Source of the DNA: Aureispira sp964445645
Lineage (GTDB): Bacteria; Bacteroidota; Bacteroidia; Chitinophagales; Saprospiraceae
NCBI GenBank assembly: GCA_964445645.1
Contig: CAYULH010000009.1
Coordinates: 5,870 to 69,869, forward strand
Reading direction: 5' to 3'
Length of the DNA stretch: 64,000 nucleotides
Position numbers and translations under genes: made by a program. The notes beneath the pieces are model-generated. The model did no database searches, was not told the origin of the DNA, and saw only the letters and a list, made by a program, of their open reading frames with translations. Each line of letters starts with the position of its first letter. Position 1 is the first letter of the stretch. Shown here piece by piece: positions 8,255-16,704 of this stretch.

Positions 8255-9388
8255 TTACTGCACCACCAAACGCTTGAGTTGGCGTTCGTTGCCCAACCAA
8301 ACATTGACATAGTACACCCCTGCTGGAAGCTCTGCTACAGAAAACTCCCAGCTTTGTTGGCCGGCATCTACTCGTTGTTGTAGCCATTTTTGCAGCCGTT
8401 TTCCTGTTTGGTCATAGAGTTCTATGCGTACTTTTTGGGCATTGGTCAATTCTAATTGTACCCGCACTTTGGCTTGTGCAGGATTGGGCGCTAGAATTAT
8501 TGGTTGAAAGCTAGTTTTGGGCTTAGATTGACTCAAAAGCGTTGATATATTCAAGGCATTTAATTGGGCAGAACCTAAAATACTAGCTTCATTACCAATA
8601 TACAATAAATTATCATTAGCAAAATCTACCGCTTCTTTTTGGCTAATATTATAATTGATAACCTGCACATTGCCATCAAAAAAACGCCCATTGCTAAAAT
8701 TGGTAAACAACCACAAACGGGTAGCCCCTAACAAAGCCAAACATTGCCCATTGGGAGAGAGAGCAGCTCCTGTCACCTCAAAAATCACATTGATTTGTTG
8801 GGTATTAAAACTATCTAGGAGCTGGGCAGCGTGATAGCCTGTATCGGCCGGAACTCGGTACAACCAAGTATAGCCCAAATGTGGATTGGTTCTATCTTTG
8901 GTAAAAATATACAGGGAATCATGGTAGTGGATGACAGCTTCTGCATCGTATTTGAGGGCCGCACTTGCTGGAGGGTAAGCGGTTTGTTCGGGATAATAAA
9001 AACGAATGGCTTCAGCAGTAGTGGTATTGGTGGTTAAGCTATCTAAGGAGGGCAAACGATAAATCACCAAATCTTGGCGATTGTTATTATTATTACCAAA
9101 ATCACCAACATACACCCGCCCTTGTGCATCTTGGCTAATATCTTCCCAATCTACAGCTTGTACGCCATTGACCAAAACGGTTTGTTGCACCACCCCAAAA
9201 GTATCTATTTCGTACAGTTTGGCCGAGTCGCCACTATCATTATGCAGCCACAAACGACCTTGAGGCGTGACAATTAGACCCGAATTTTCAGCCAAAACCG
9301 AAGGCATGGGCGTTACTAATCTCAAATTTTGGCTACAAGCCACAAATGTGGTCAATAGAAATAAGCAAAGGGGAAATATTGGAGGCAT
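8255..9388 (-). CDS. T9SS-sorted lipoprotein-like beta-propeller protein
   Basis: 377 residues from the ATG at 9388. The segment MPPIFPLCLFLLTTFVACSQ is a lipoprotein-like or Sec signal. A longer in-frame start at 9442 exists, but a TATTTTTG promoter box (minus strand, 9420-9427) would place the transcript start downstream of it. The body has propeller-like strands (NSGLIVTPQGRLWLHNDSGD, VDWEDISQDAQGRVYVGDFG, AVIHYHDSLYIFTKDR, GAALSPNGQCLALLGATRLWLF). The last about 75 residues are a type A secretion sorting domain (LAPNPAQAKVRVQLE, VRIELYDQTGKRLQKW, LPAGVYYVNVWLG, LKRLVV). Expected to be exported by the type IX system and anchored or released at the surface. Substrate unknown. Confidence 0.85.
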   Translation of the reverse strand: MPPIFPLCLFLLTTFVACSQNLRLVTPMPSVLAENSGLIVTPQGRLWLHNDSGDSAKLYEIDTFGVVQQTVLVNGVQAVDWEDISQDAQGRVYVGDFGNNNNNRQDLVIYRLPSLDSLTTNTTTAEAIRFYYPEQTAYPPASAALKYDAEAVIHYHDSLYIFTKDRTNPHLGYTWLYRVPADTGYHAAQLLDSFNTQQINVIFEVTGAALSPNGQCLALLGATRLWLFTNFSNGRFFDGNVQVINYNISQKEAVDFANDNLLYIGNEASILGSAQLNALNISTLLSQSKPKTSFQPIILAPNPAQAKVRVQLELTNAQKVRIELYDQTGKRLQKWLQQRVDAGQQSWEFSVAELPAGVYYVNVWLGNERQLKRLVVQ

Positions 9389-9668
9389 AATGTTGTTATA
9401 TTTTTTGCAAAGCACAAGACAAAAATACAGAAAGACGAACATTGGTTGGGCTTTTGTGCAACAACTTCCTTATATTGTCCTACAGGCTTATTGATGGCCT
9501 ATAGTACTAAAATTTTGCCCTAAGCCGTTCTTAGAATAAAGACCTAACAGGAATTTAGGACACTAAAAATACTATAATTTTATTATTACACGCTTAAAGT
9601 TGTTTAGAGATTGCTGGAGCTAAATTACCATACCCATCTTCCAACAACTTCAATTTAAAAATTGCTGT

Positions 9669-10484
9669 ATGAAATTACTCATTCAAACATTCGCTCTTTT
9701 ATTGATGAGCACTACTTTTGCCTTTGCAGATGCAGAACCCGATGAAAAAGGGTTGGCTAGTTATTATGATGATAGTTATCATGGTCGTAAAACTAGAAGT
9801 GGTCAAGTTTATGACAAAACAAAACTAACTGCTGCTCACAAATCACTGCCTTTTGGAACACAGGTAAGAGTGTACAATCCTGCCAAAAAATCAGTAACTG
9901 TCACCATTATTGATCGTGGCCCTTTCATAAAAGGCCGTATCATTGAATTGTCGAGAAGAGCAGCGCAACAAATTGATTTAATCAAAACTCAAGTAGCTCC
10001 TGTAGAATTATACGTAGATAAAAAACAAAATCCTGCCCCTGCTAAGGCTGTGGCTACTGCGGCTACTAAGGCTGCTCCTGCCAAAACTGCTGCCCCCAAA
10101 ACTACCAGCAAAGCTGCTCCTGCCAAAACGGATCCGCCCAAAAAAGCGGGCTTGGTAGTAGAAGCCAAGGACATGGAAACAGGTGGTTTGTACAAAATGC
10201 AAGTACTCAAACTAGAAGCAGAAGGATTTGGCGTACAAGTAGCGGGTTATTCTGATTATCAATCCGTGGTTCAGCAATTGGCTGTGTTGCAAGAGAAATG
10301 GTTTAAAGGGGCTACCGTGTTTGTTGATGAACTCAATGGCAAACCTTACTACAAAGTTATCTTAGGCCCTATGCCTACTCGTGAAGAGGCTGCTAGTTAT
10401 TGTAAGAATCTCAAAGAGAAATACAATGTAAAAGGAGCGTTTGTGGTGGATTTGGCCGCTTTGGCTGCCCAAAAAGCTAAGTAA
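9669..10484 (+). CDS. rlpA: RlpA-like septal/cell-wall protein with SPOR domain
   Basis: 271 residues. Signal peptide MKLLIQTFALLLMSTTFAFA. A double-psi beta-barrel RlpA domain spans about residues 27-118, with the family pattern GLASYYDDSYHGRKTRSGQVYD, LTAAHKSLPFGT, VRVYNP and the core VTIIDRGPFIKGRIIELSRRAA. An Ala/Pro/Lys-rich linker follows (about 120-160), then a C-terminal SPOR domain (GFGVQVAGYSDYQSVVQQL ... YYKVILGPMPTREEA). RlpA proteins are lytic transglycosylases or barrels acting on denuded glycan, and SPOR binds such glycan at division sites. The 3' end overlaps the convergent TonB receptor gene by 8 bases. Confidence 0.92.
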   Translation: MKLLIQTFALLLMSTTFAFADAEPDEKGLASYYDDSYHGRKTRSGQVYDKTKLTAAHKSLPFGTQVRVYNPAKKSVTVTIIDRGPFIKGRIIELSRRAAQQIDLIKTQVAPVELYVDKKQNPAPAKAVATAATKAAPAKTAAPKTTSKAAPAKTDPPKKAGLVVEAKDMETGGLYKMQVLKLEAEGFGVQVAGYSDYQSVVQQLAVLQEKWFKGATVFVDELNGKPYYKVILGPMPTREEAASYCKNLKEKYNVKGAFVVDLAALAAQKAK

Positions 10485-12960
10485 TATATGGCGTGCAGTA
10501 GGGGAGTACGCCTATAGCCCAACGCAACGAAACATAAAAGCTGCGCCCATCGGCTGGCAAAATCCCCGGTCCGGGATAACTGGTAGCTCTACGTGTAAAA
10601 TAAGTTGCATCAGCCAAGTTGTTGATGCCTGCTTGCAAGGTAAACCATTTCCATTGATAACTGGCTGATAAATCCATCACGCCATAACTAGGCACTACGC
10701 CCACCACTGCATTGGGCACCCACTCGGCATTGGTAGCATCGGTGTAATGCTGGGCGGTGTAGGCATATTGATAGGATAATTTGAGTTTTTGATAAGAAAA
10801 AGCAAGCCCTGTACGAATGATAAAGGGCGCAACAAATTCCAACTGCTTGCCTGCTGCAAAACTATTGGCCGTTTCTAAATAACGCCCGTCCAACCAAGAT
10901 ACATTCACAAAAGCCGTCAGGCTAAAAGGCGATTTGGGTTTCAAGAGTTTGATAGCGTCTACTTCTGCAAATATTTCTATTCCAAATACCCGGGCATTAC
11001 CCACATTGGTACGCAAAGTATACAATTCTTGCAATAGAGGATTATCTGGATTGGGTCGTGTGCCTTGTATATTGCCTATTCGGCGATTGTAAGCCAAATA
11101 AAAAACCGTAGTGTTGAGGTTAAAAAGCCCTTTGTAACTGTATTTAAAACCTATATCTGCATTATAACCATATTCATCCTTGAGATTGGGATCTACCTCC
11201 TGATTGGGGTTGGCAATACGCATGTCATTAAAATTGATGCCCTTGTAATTCTGCGAAAAATTGGCGTACAACTCTGTATTGGGATTCCATTTGTAACTCG
11301 CCCCTACCCCAGCCAAGAATACCGCTCGCCCTTGAAATCGAGACTCGGGCACGGCACGATTGTACAAGGTGTCTATTCCTGTGCGTGTGGGCACTACCAA
11401 CAAATCTTGATAATAGCCCTCAGCTTGTGTCTGAATATACTCCAAACGCACACCAGGGGTAATGCTAAAACGTTCGCTGACGGAAAATAGGTGTTCTGCA
11501 AAAGCAGCCAAATTCCAACTCGGAAATTGATAATCAGAACGCAAAATACCATCGTTAGGCTCGGTTAATGTAAAATCAGCCCAAGTACCTGTTTCGCCCT
11601 CATTAGACAAGCCCTGCTGTTGGGTAGTTTGGCCACGGTACACGCGTATACCTGTTAGCAATGCCGAGAGCCGTTTGCCTATTGGATAACGATGCAAAAA
11701 GCGCAACTCTCCGCCCACATTGGCATATTTTCCTTGAATCAAATCTCGTGGCCCACCATAATCTGGCCTATTTATCGCCTGCAAATTTCCGAGTGATTGG
11801 CGGCCTGCAAACAAACCAAACAAGCGCAAATTAAACTGTGTCAGTGGGTTAATTTTATAATCTACAGTCAAGGCACTCAAATTCCAATTGACCCGAAACC
11901 AATTGCGAAAACGGTTGGATTGTCGGGCATCTTGCTCAAACTCCAGATCGGTCAATCCACCGGGTTGGTGGGCGAGATACTGCATGATGGTTTGCTCTGC
12001 CTTGATGTTCCATTTTTTGTGGGGGCGGAATTGCAATTGTGCATAGCCATTGTGTACTTCAAAACTGGCATTGGGCCGCCAGCCATCGCCACGCTTGTAC
12101 TGATAAAAAGCGTAATAATTAAACTTATTATCCTTGGTGCTGCCTCCTAGACTATTAAAAGAATTAAAAAAGTTGAAGCTTCCGTAAGTCTGCTCACTCA
12201 CCCATTCCAATCGGCGATCCTCTGCTCCTTCTTTGAGCACAAAATTGAGCATTCCTCCAAACTGGGTTCCAAATTGCAAAGAAGCCGCCCCTCTCAATAC
12301 CTGAATATTTTTAACCGCTTGGGCAGGAGGTGTGTAATAAGTTTCGGGATAACCTAGTGCATCCGCACTAATGTCGTAACCATTTTGGCGCGTGTTGAAA
12401 TTGGAAGTTCGATTAGGGTTGAGGCCACGCCCTCCAATATTGAGCTGAATACCAGAATTATCATTCTCCCAAATATTGAGTCCCGGAATAGTTTTGTAGA
12501 GTTCTCGGGCATTATTGGCCGCTACATTGCCCAATACTTTTTCTAAATCAATAACCTGAATGGTCTTGGAACTCAACAGCGTAACACCACTAATAGCTGG
12601 GTTTAGGTGGTATTCGTCTTCTTCTACCAATACTTCTTTGCCAAAATCGACTTCTAGTTTTTGGAGTGTAAACGTTAAATCTGTTATATTTTTTTGTAAA
12701 TCAATGTTTAGTTCCTGTGTTTGGTAGCCAACTGCATTGATGGTTAATTGATAGGGCTGTGTAGATAATTGGTCGAAGGTAAATACGCCTTTATTATTGG
12801 TATAAGCAACCTTATTATCAGGCATTAATAAAACAAAAACATCGTCGATAGGTTGTTCCTTTTCGTTTTTCACTACTCCTTGAATAGTAAGTGCAGATTG
12901 AGCCATTAAAGGCTTAATTATCAGCAAGAACCAACAAAGTAGAGCACAGATACTTTTCAT
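10477..12960 (-). CDS. TonB-dependent receptor, FecA-like (ferric citrate/siderophore)
   Basis: 827 residues. Signal peptide, then a carboxypeptidase-like regulatory domain (about 25-110), a plug domain (about 130-260) and a 22-strand barrel. The plug carries the FecA-family run IGGRGLNPNRTSNFNTRQNG, YDISADALGYPETYYTPP and VLRGAASLQFGTQFGGMLNF. Such receptors import ferric dicitrate or related chelates across the outer membrane using TonB/ExbBD energy. Substrate is inferred from the plug only. No FecI/FecR-type sigma pair sits next to it. A TACCTTTG box at 12991-12998 is a likely promoter -7 element. The last codons overlap the 3' end of rlpA on the opposite strand. Confidence 0.92.
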   Translation of the reverse strand: MKSICALLCWFLLIIKPLMAQSALTIQGVVKNEKEQPIDDVFVLLMPDNKVAYTNNKGVFTFDQLSTQPYQLTINAVGYQTQELNIDLQKNITDLTFTLQKLEVDFGKEVLVEEDEYHLNPAISGVTLLSSKTIQVIDLEKVLGNVAANNARELYKTIPGLNIWENDNSGIQLNIGGRGLNPNRTSNFNTRQNGYDISADALGYPETYYTPPAQAVKNIQVLRGAASLQFGTQFGGMLNFVLKEGAEDRRLEWVSEQTYGSFNFFNSFNSLGGSTKDNKFNYYAFYQYKRGDGWRPNASFEVHNGYAQLQFRPHKKWNIKAEQTIMQYLAHQPGGLTDLEFEQDARQSNRFRNWFRVNWNLSALTVDYKINPLTQFNLRLFGLFAGRQSLGNLQAINRPDYGGPRDLIQGKYANVGGELRFLHRYPIGKRLSALLTGIRVYRGQTTQQQGLSNEGETGTWADFTLTEPNDGILRSDYQFPSWNLAAFAEHLFSVSERFSITPGVRLEYIQTQAEGYYQDLLVVPTRTGIDTLYNRAVPESRFQGRAVFLAGVGASYKWNPNTELYANFSQNYKGINFNDMRIANPNQEVDPNLKDEYGYNADIGFKYSYKGLFNLNTTVFYLAYNRRIGNIQGTRPNPDNPLLQELYTLRTNVGNARVFGIEIFAEVDAIKLLKPKSPFSLTAFVNVSWLDGRYLETANSFAAGKQLEFVAPFIIRTGLAFSYQKLKLSYQYAYTAQHYTDATNAEWVPNAVVGVVPSYGVMDLSASYQWKWFTLQAGINNLADATYFTRRATSYPGPGILPADGRSFYVSLRWAIGVLPYCTPYIT

Positions 12961-12990
12961 TAATTTTTATTTTGTCTAAATAAAGGTACA

Positions 12991-12998
12991 CAAAGGTA
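12991..12998 (-). promoter_or_regulatory. -7 box of the FecA-like receptor gene
   Basis: TACCTTTG on the minus strand, 31 bases before the start codon. A -33 TTG at the right spacing is not obvious. No clear Fur box was recognised. Confidence 0.35.
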
Positions 12999-13116
12999 AG
13001 AATTTAGGCTGATTATGCGAACTCTATGCTTAGAATACGTACTCACAAAATAAAGGCAACAAATAGAAAGGGATTAAAGCTTCTATTTATTAAAAAAAAG
13101 ACAAAAAATAGATAAA

Positions 13117-13147
13117 TTGGTAGTGTTCAAAAAAGTTGCTACCTTTG
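13117..13147 (+). promoter_or_regulatory. Plus-strand promoter in long intergenic region
   Basis: TTG (13117-13119), a 20-base spacer and TACCTTTG (13140-13147) match the Bacteroidota promoter consensus. The first convincing gene downstream starts at 13595, so either a long leader of about 440 bases or a non-coding transcript would result. Confidence 0.45.
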
Positions 13148-13594
13148 ATTTAGGTGTTGTTTTGGCCTATTTAGATCCATTATTCTACCCGTAGAAAAAT
13201 AATTGATATGCTTTTTAGCAAGTAAAAAATATACTTCATCTATAAATCGGCTCCCTTTGCAAAAAATCCAAAAAGATATTTTAATCAGAACTAAGAAAAG
13301 ATAAAGGAGCTATTTTACATATAATTGATTATAATTGTGCGAATTTATGAGCTGTTCAGTTTGCATGTTTTATTGTTACATTTGCTATGCTTTATTTTAT
13401 ACTTTTAGGGTAGTGATTGCTAATAGAAAATATCTGAATTGCATACTTCGTATAATAATTCAATACAAAACTATTAAACAAATACGCTGGCAGTATACTA
13501 TTTGTGCTTTCCCTTGCGTTTAGTAATAACTGCATTACTGCTTTTGAGGCACATCAAAAGTTTTTTTTTAATAACATTAGACCAAGATTACACA
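13148..13594. other. Long leader/intergenic region
   Basis: AT-rich, no recognisable gene. A 62-codon Cys-rich frame at 13335-13523 has no family features and overlaps the next unit, so I do not call it. The region may be the 5' UTR of the barrel-protein gene at 13595. Confidence 0.35.
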
Positions 13595-14602
13595 ATGCAA
13601 AAGACTTTTATTTTATGGTGCTTGCTACTAATGGGCACATCTATAGCCGTGGGCCAAAATGATTATCGCCCTACTTACCCCTTGGAAATTGGCATTCAGG
13701 CGGGTACTGCTCACTATTTAGGCGATTTGGGGGGTGTTGGTGGTCCTGGATATGCACCTAGCTCACCAGATTTTCAGCGTGGCCTTGGACAAGGATTTGT
13801 CATTGATACCGATCTTGAATTGGTTCGCCCAACAGTAGGGCTTTTTGCACGATGGAATTTCAATGGTAATTTCTCGGCTCGCTTAGATTTGAGTTATTTG
13901 CAACTTGCTGGTGATGATAAATTTGCAGGAAAAGAAGATTTTTCTCCTACACAATCTAGAGATGGGGTAAATGCTGCTTGGTTCCGTTATTACAGAAACT
14001 TACATTTCCGCACGCACATGTTTGATGCCAACCTTGCTTTGGAGGTTACGCCTTATAATTTCCAATTGGGTAGAGGGCGTGGTTCTAGTGTGCTATCACC
14101 GTATGGTTTCTTGGGTGTTGGTCTATTTACCTTCAATCCAGAAGCGTTTTATAATGGCGGATGGGTTGAGCTTAAGCCCTTAAGTACAGAAGGTCAAGGT
14201 CTAGTTCCCGGTCGTGCCCCTTATGAGCTGGTTCAGATGAATGTGCCTATGGGGTTGGGTGTAAAATGGATTTATGATGATACTTGGTCTTTGGGTTTAG
14301 AAATCAACTATCGCCTCACCTTTACCGATTACTTGGATGATGTTTCTATAGATTATGTAGAGGATGAAAGCATTTTTGATATTAATCTTGATCCTACAAG
14401 AGCGCAAATTGCTAGAGATTTGGCACGTCGTTCGGGTGAACTCGATCCTTCAGGTGTCAATGCTGTTGTTACGGCACCGGGTGAACAACGCGGCGATCCA
14501 AAAGACAATGATGCCTATTATACCATAACTATTCGTTTTAGTTATTATATAGATACCTATAGTTTGGGAGGTGGCCGCCGTTATGGTTGTCCTGTATGGT
14601 AA
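13595..14602 (+). CDS. PorG/DUF6089-like outer-membrane barrel protein
   Basis: 335 residues from the ATG at 13595, chosen because it begins a proper signal peptide (MQKTFILWCLLLMGTSIAVGQ). An upstream in-frame extension to 13502 has no signal character. The mature start, YPLEIGIQAGTAHYLGDLGG, is the hallmark of DUF6089 proteins, including PorG, a small outer-membrane component linked to type IX secretion. Alternating beta strands and amphipathic repeats follow (LFARWNFNGNFSARLDLSYL, GLGVKWIYDDTWSLGLEINYRLTFTDYLDD) and it ends in a strand near FSYYIDTYSLGG. Single-gene unit with a strong terminator 17 bases on. Direct T9SS participation is inferred. Confidence 0.75.
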   Translation: MQKTFILWCLLLMGTSIAVGQNDYRPTYPLEIGIQAGTAHYLGDLGGVGGPGYAPSSPDFQRGLGQGFVIDTDLELVRPTVGLFARWNFNGNFSARLDLSYLQLAGDDKFAGKEDFSPTQSRDGVNAAWFRYYRNLHFRTHMFDANLALEVTPYNFQLGRGRGSSVLSPYGFLGVGLFTFNPEAFYNGGWVELKPLSTEGQGLVPGRAPYELVQMNVPMGLGVKWIYDDTWSLGLEINYRLTFTDYLDDVSIDYVEDESIFDINLDPTRAQIARDLARRSGELDPSGVNAVVTAPGEQRGDPKDNDAYYTITIRFSYYIDTYSLGGGRRYGCPVW

Positions 14603-14619
14603 CTTCCCCCCTCTCATAA

Positions 14620-14668
14620 AAAATGACTTATTCCTATATTGTATAGGAATAAGTCATTTTTATTTTAA
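14620..14668 (+). terminator. Strong intrinsic terminator
   Basis: A 19-base perfect stem (AAAATGACTTATTCCTATA and its complement) with a 3-base loop, followed by a T-rich tail, 17 bases after the barrel-protein stop. Confidence 0.9.
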
Positions 14669-14681
14669 CCTTTTGGCTAAT

Positions 14682-14720
14682 AAAAAAGGCAATTCAGAGA
14701 GGCTGTTCTGAATCGCCTTA
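14682..14720 (-). terminator. Minus-strand terminator-like hairpin without a known gene
   Basis: AAGGC-A-ATTCAGA pairs with TCTGAAT-C-GCCTT around a 7-base loop. On the minus strand the stem is followed by a run of six T. No minus-strand protein gene lies in the 250 bases that would feed it, which suggests a short non-coding transcript or a leftover. Confidence 0.45.
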
Positions 14721-14967
14721 AAGTGACAAAAAATTGCCACATAACCCTTTTAACTAACCTAATAAAAACTTACTTTTTCTCGGACTACAATCGTGCCAAT
14801 TCGCTAGGGTTTATTGCTATCCGAAAGGCTTTAACAATTCTAAAAAAAAGAATTGAACAGTTTGATAATATTATAAGTACGGCTTTTTCATACCAATATA
14901 CATCATTATGACGTTCTAATAGTAGCCTTATAACCATACACTATCCTTTCATCAATCTATTATAACC

Positions 14968-15480
14968 ATGGTGCATTTCCGTTTTAGTTCATTGGTATTT
15001 TTTGTTGGCTTGGTTTGTTTTATTGCTGCTTGCTCCAGCAAACGCAGTACTACCTCCGCTAGTGCTCCTACACTGAGTAAAGCAGCAAAAACACGTCAAT
15101 TGATTATCAAAGAAGCCGAAAAACACAAAGGAGTTCCTTACAAGTATGCAGGAAAAGATCCTAAAGGTTTTGACTGCTCTGGTTTCACCTATTACATCTA
15201 CAAAAAGCACGATATTTTACTCTCTAGCAGCTCGGGGGCACAATCCAAGCAAGGCCAAGAAATTCCTATTTCCAAAGCTCAAAATGGCGACCTTCTCTTT
15301 TTTGGGCCTGATGGCAGAAATGGTCGTATCCAACATGTAGGTATAGTTTATAAGAATACATCAGAAGGTTTGTACATGATTCATAGTAGTAGCAAGCGAG
15401 GAATTGTTATTGATAATGTAAGTGCCTCTAAATATTGGAAACCAAAACTGTTATTTGCACGTAAAGTTTTGTCCAACTAA
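14968..15480 (+). CDS. NlpC/P60 lipoprotein (gamma-D-glutamyl endopeptidase type)
   Basis: 170 residues. Lipoprotein signal ending in the lipobox IAAC (Cys22), so anchored in a membrane. The NlpC/P60 domain covers about residues 50-165, with catalytic Cys70 in DCSGFTYYIY, His123 in QHVGIVY and a third polar position at His139 (MIHSSS). Such enzymes cut the D-Glu to diamino-acid bond in peptidoglycan stem peptides. GDLLFFGPDG is the usual family signature between Cys and His. Likely a spr/MepS-type hydrolase for wall growth or turnover. Stand-alone; the gap upstream shows no clear promoter match. Confidence 0.93.
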   Translation: MVHFRFSSLVFFVGLVCFIAACSSKRSTTSASAPTLSKAAKTRQLIIKEAEKHKGVPYKYAGKDPKGFDCSGFTYYIYKKHDILLSSSSGAQSKQGQEIPISKAQNGDLLFFGPDGRNGRIQHVGIVYKNTSEGLYMIHSSSKRGIVIDNVSASKYWKPKLLFARKVLSN

Positions 15481-15536
15481 GAACAGTACAAATAATAAGG
15501 TCGTGTTAATGTCCTAAGCTTTCGCTTCAATAATTG

Positions 15537-15544
15537 TATCTTTG
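15537..15544 (+). promoter_or_regulatory. -7 promoter box before hydrolase gene
   Basis: TATCTTTG matches TAnnTTTG. No good -33 TTG at the expected spacing. Confidence 0.35.
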
Positions 15545-15588
15545 AGGTACTCCCTCCTTCTTTTTTCTAATAAAGCGAACGCATTTGT

Positions 15589-16638
15589 ATGTTATTTGAT
15601 ATTGGATTTTATGGCTTATTGCTTTCTAGTACTGCTTTGAGTTACTGGATTGTGCGTAGCTCATCCTCAAAAAATTGGCTTATCAAAAGCCTTAAATTCA
15701 CTCCTGTACTATTTTGTATATCGCTGTGGTTGTGGCAGGCGCTACTGCTCTTTGCACCCAAGGGCACACAATTGCACGAAGGTGTGCGATTGCCTCGACA
15801 TTTGTGGATGTTGGACAATAAATCCATCAAAGAGGCCGCCAATCGAGAGCGGTTGGCTTATGGCAAGCACCATCGCCAATATTATGATTACTATCCTGCT
15901 TCCCAAAATAGCCCACATCCCGAAAAAGTAGTCTTTTTCTTGCATGGTGGAGGCTGGAGACTTGGAAGCCCTCAACAACACCGTTATTTATCGTATTTGT
16001 TGCAACAAGAGGGCTATAGTCTTATTTTTCCTGCCTATCGTCTAGCTCCTATTTTTTCTTATCAGGATCTACAAGACGATGTGGATAGTGCGTTGGCACA
16101 CAGCCTCGCTATGCTTAGAGAAAGGGGGTTAAAAGATATTCAATTATTGGTGGGTGGCACTTCGGCAGGGGGCAATTTAGCTCTTTTGTTGGCTTATAAT
16201 GAGAATCGTTGGAAAAATTTGAAGCTGGATAGAGCGCAGATGCTCAAAGGTGCATTTAGTATTGTGGGGGCCATTGATATAGACAAAATGAATAAAACAT
16301 TTGCCCTCAAAGACTATGCAGGGCATGAAGACAGCCCAACTTTTGAACTTGCCAATCCTATAACTTGGGTTTCGCCCGATGACGAATTTCCCCTCTTGTG
16401 CCTACATGGTACCAAGGATGGCCTCGTTCCTTACAAAGCCGCTGTTTCTTTTTGTAAGGAAGCCAAAATGTTTTGTCCAGATGGTGTCGACCTTCGCAGC
16501 TATGAAGGCGCTAGCCATATAGAAGTGGGTTCTAGTTGGTATTATCGAAAAAGCGACCGACTAGGCCAAGATACGGCGCTTATCAATTGGATGGCTAGAG
16601 TAACCCAAGCCCCTCCTGCTCCTTTTTATGGCGAGTAA
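15589..16638 (+). CDS. Membrane-anchored alpha/beta hydrolase (esterase/lipase type)
   Basis: 349 residues. Two N-terminal hydrophobic helices (about 4-25 and 35-60), then an alpha/beta-hydrolase domain of the HSL/GDXG kind: oxyanion motif VVFFLHGGGWRLGS, nucleophile elbow GGTSAGG with Ser192, an acid in the HGTKDGLVP block and a His in EGASHIEVGSS. The segment before the HGGGW, YDYYPASQNSPHPEK, is typical of BD-FAE-like carboxylesterases. Substrate unknown. Anchored in the inner membrane, with the side of the catalytic domain uncertain. A TATCTTTG promoter box lies at 15537-15544, about 45 bases before the start. Confidence 0.88.
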   Translation: MLFDIGFYGLLLSSTALSYWIVRSSSSKNWLIKSLKFTPVLFCISLWLWQALLLFAPKGTQLHEGVRLPRHLWMLDNKSIKEAANRERLAYGKHHRQYYDYYPASQNSPHPEKVVFFLHGGGWRLGSPQQHRYLSYLLQQEGYSLIFPAYRLAPIFSYQDLQDDVDSALAHSLAMLRERGLKDIQLLVGGTSAGGNLALLLAYNENRWKNLKLDRAQMLKGAFSIVGAIDIDKMNKTFALKDYAGHEDSPTFELANPITWVSPDDEFPLLCLHGTKDGLVPYKAAVSFCKEAKMFCPDGVDLRSYEGASHIEVGSSWYYRKSDRLGQDTALINWMARVTQAPPAPFYGE

Positions 16639-16704
16639 ACGTTCAACTAATTCTTTTCGTTATAATAAAAAGAGAGTTCCAGTATTAAAATCAACTATCA
16701 TATC

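Noticed and set aside
10477..10484. Overlap of rlpA and TonB receptor 3' ends as a regulatory device
   Set aside because: Only 8 bases of convergent overlap; common in compact genomes and not evidence of antisense control.
13335..13523. 62-codon Cys-rich frame
   Set aside because: No signal, no family, overlaps the next unit; composition looks like random AT-rich sequence.
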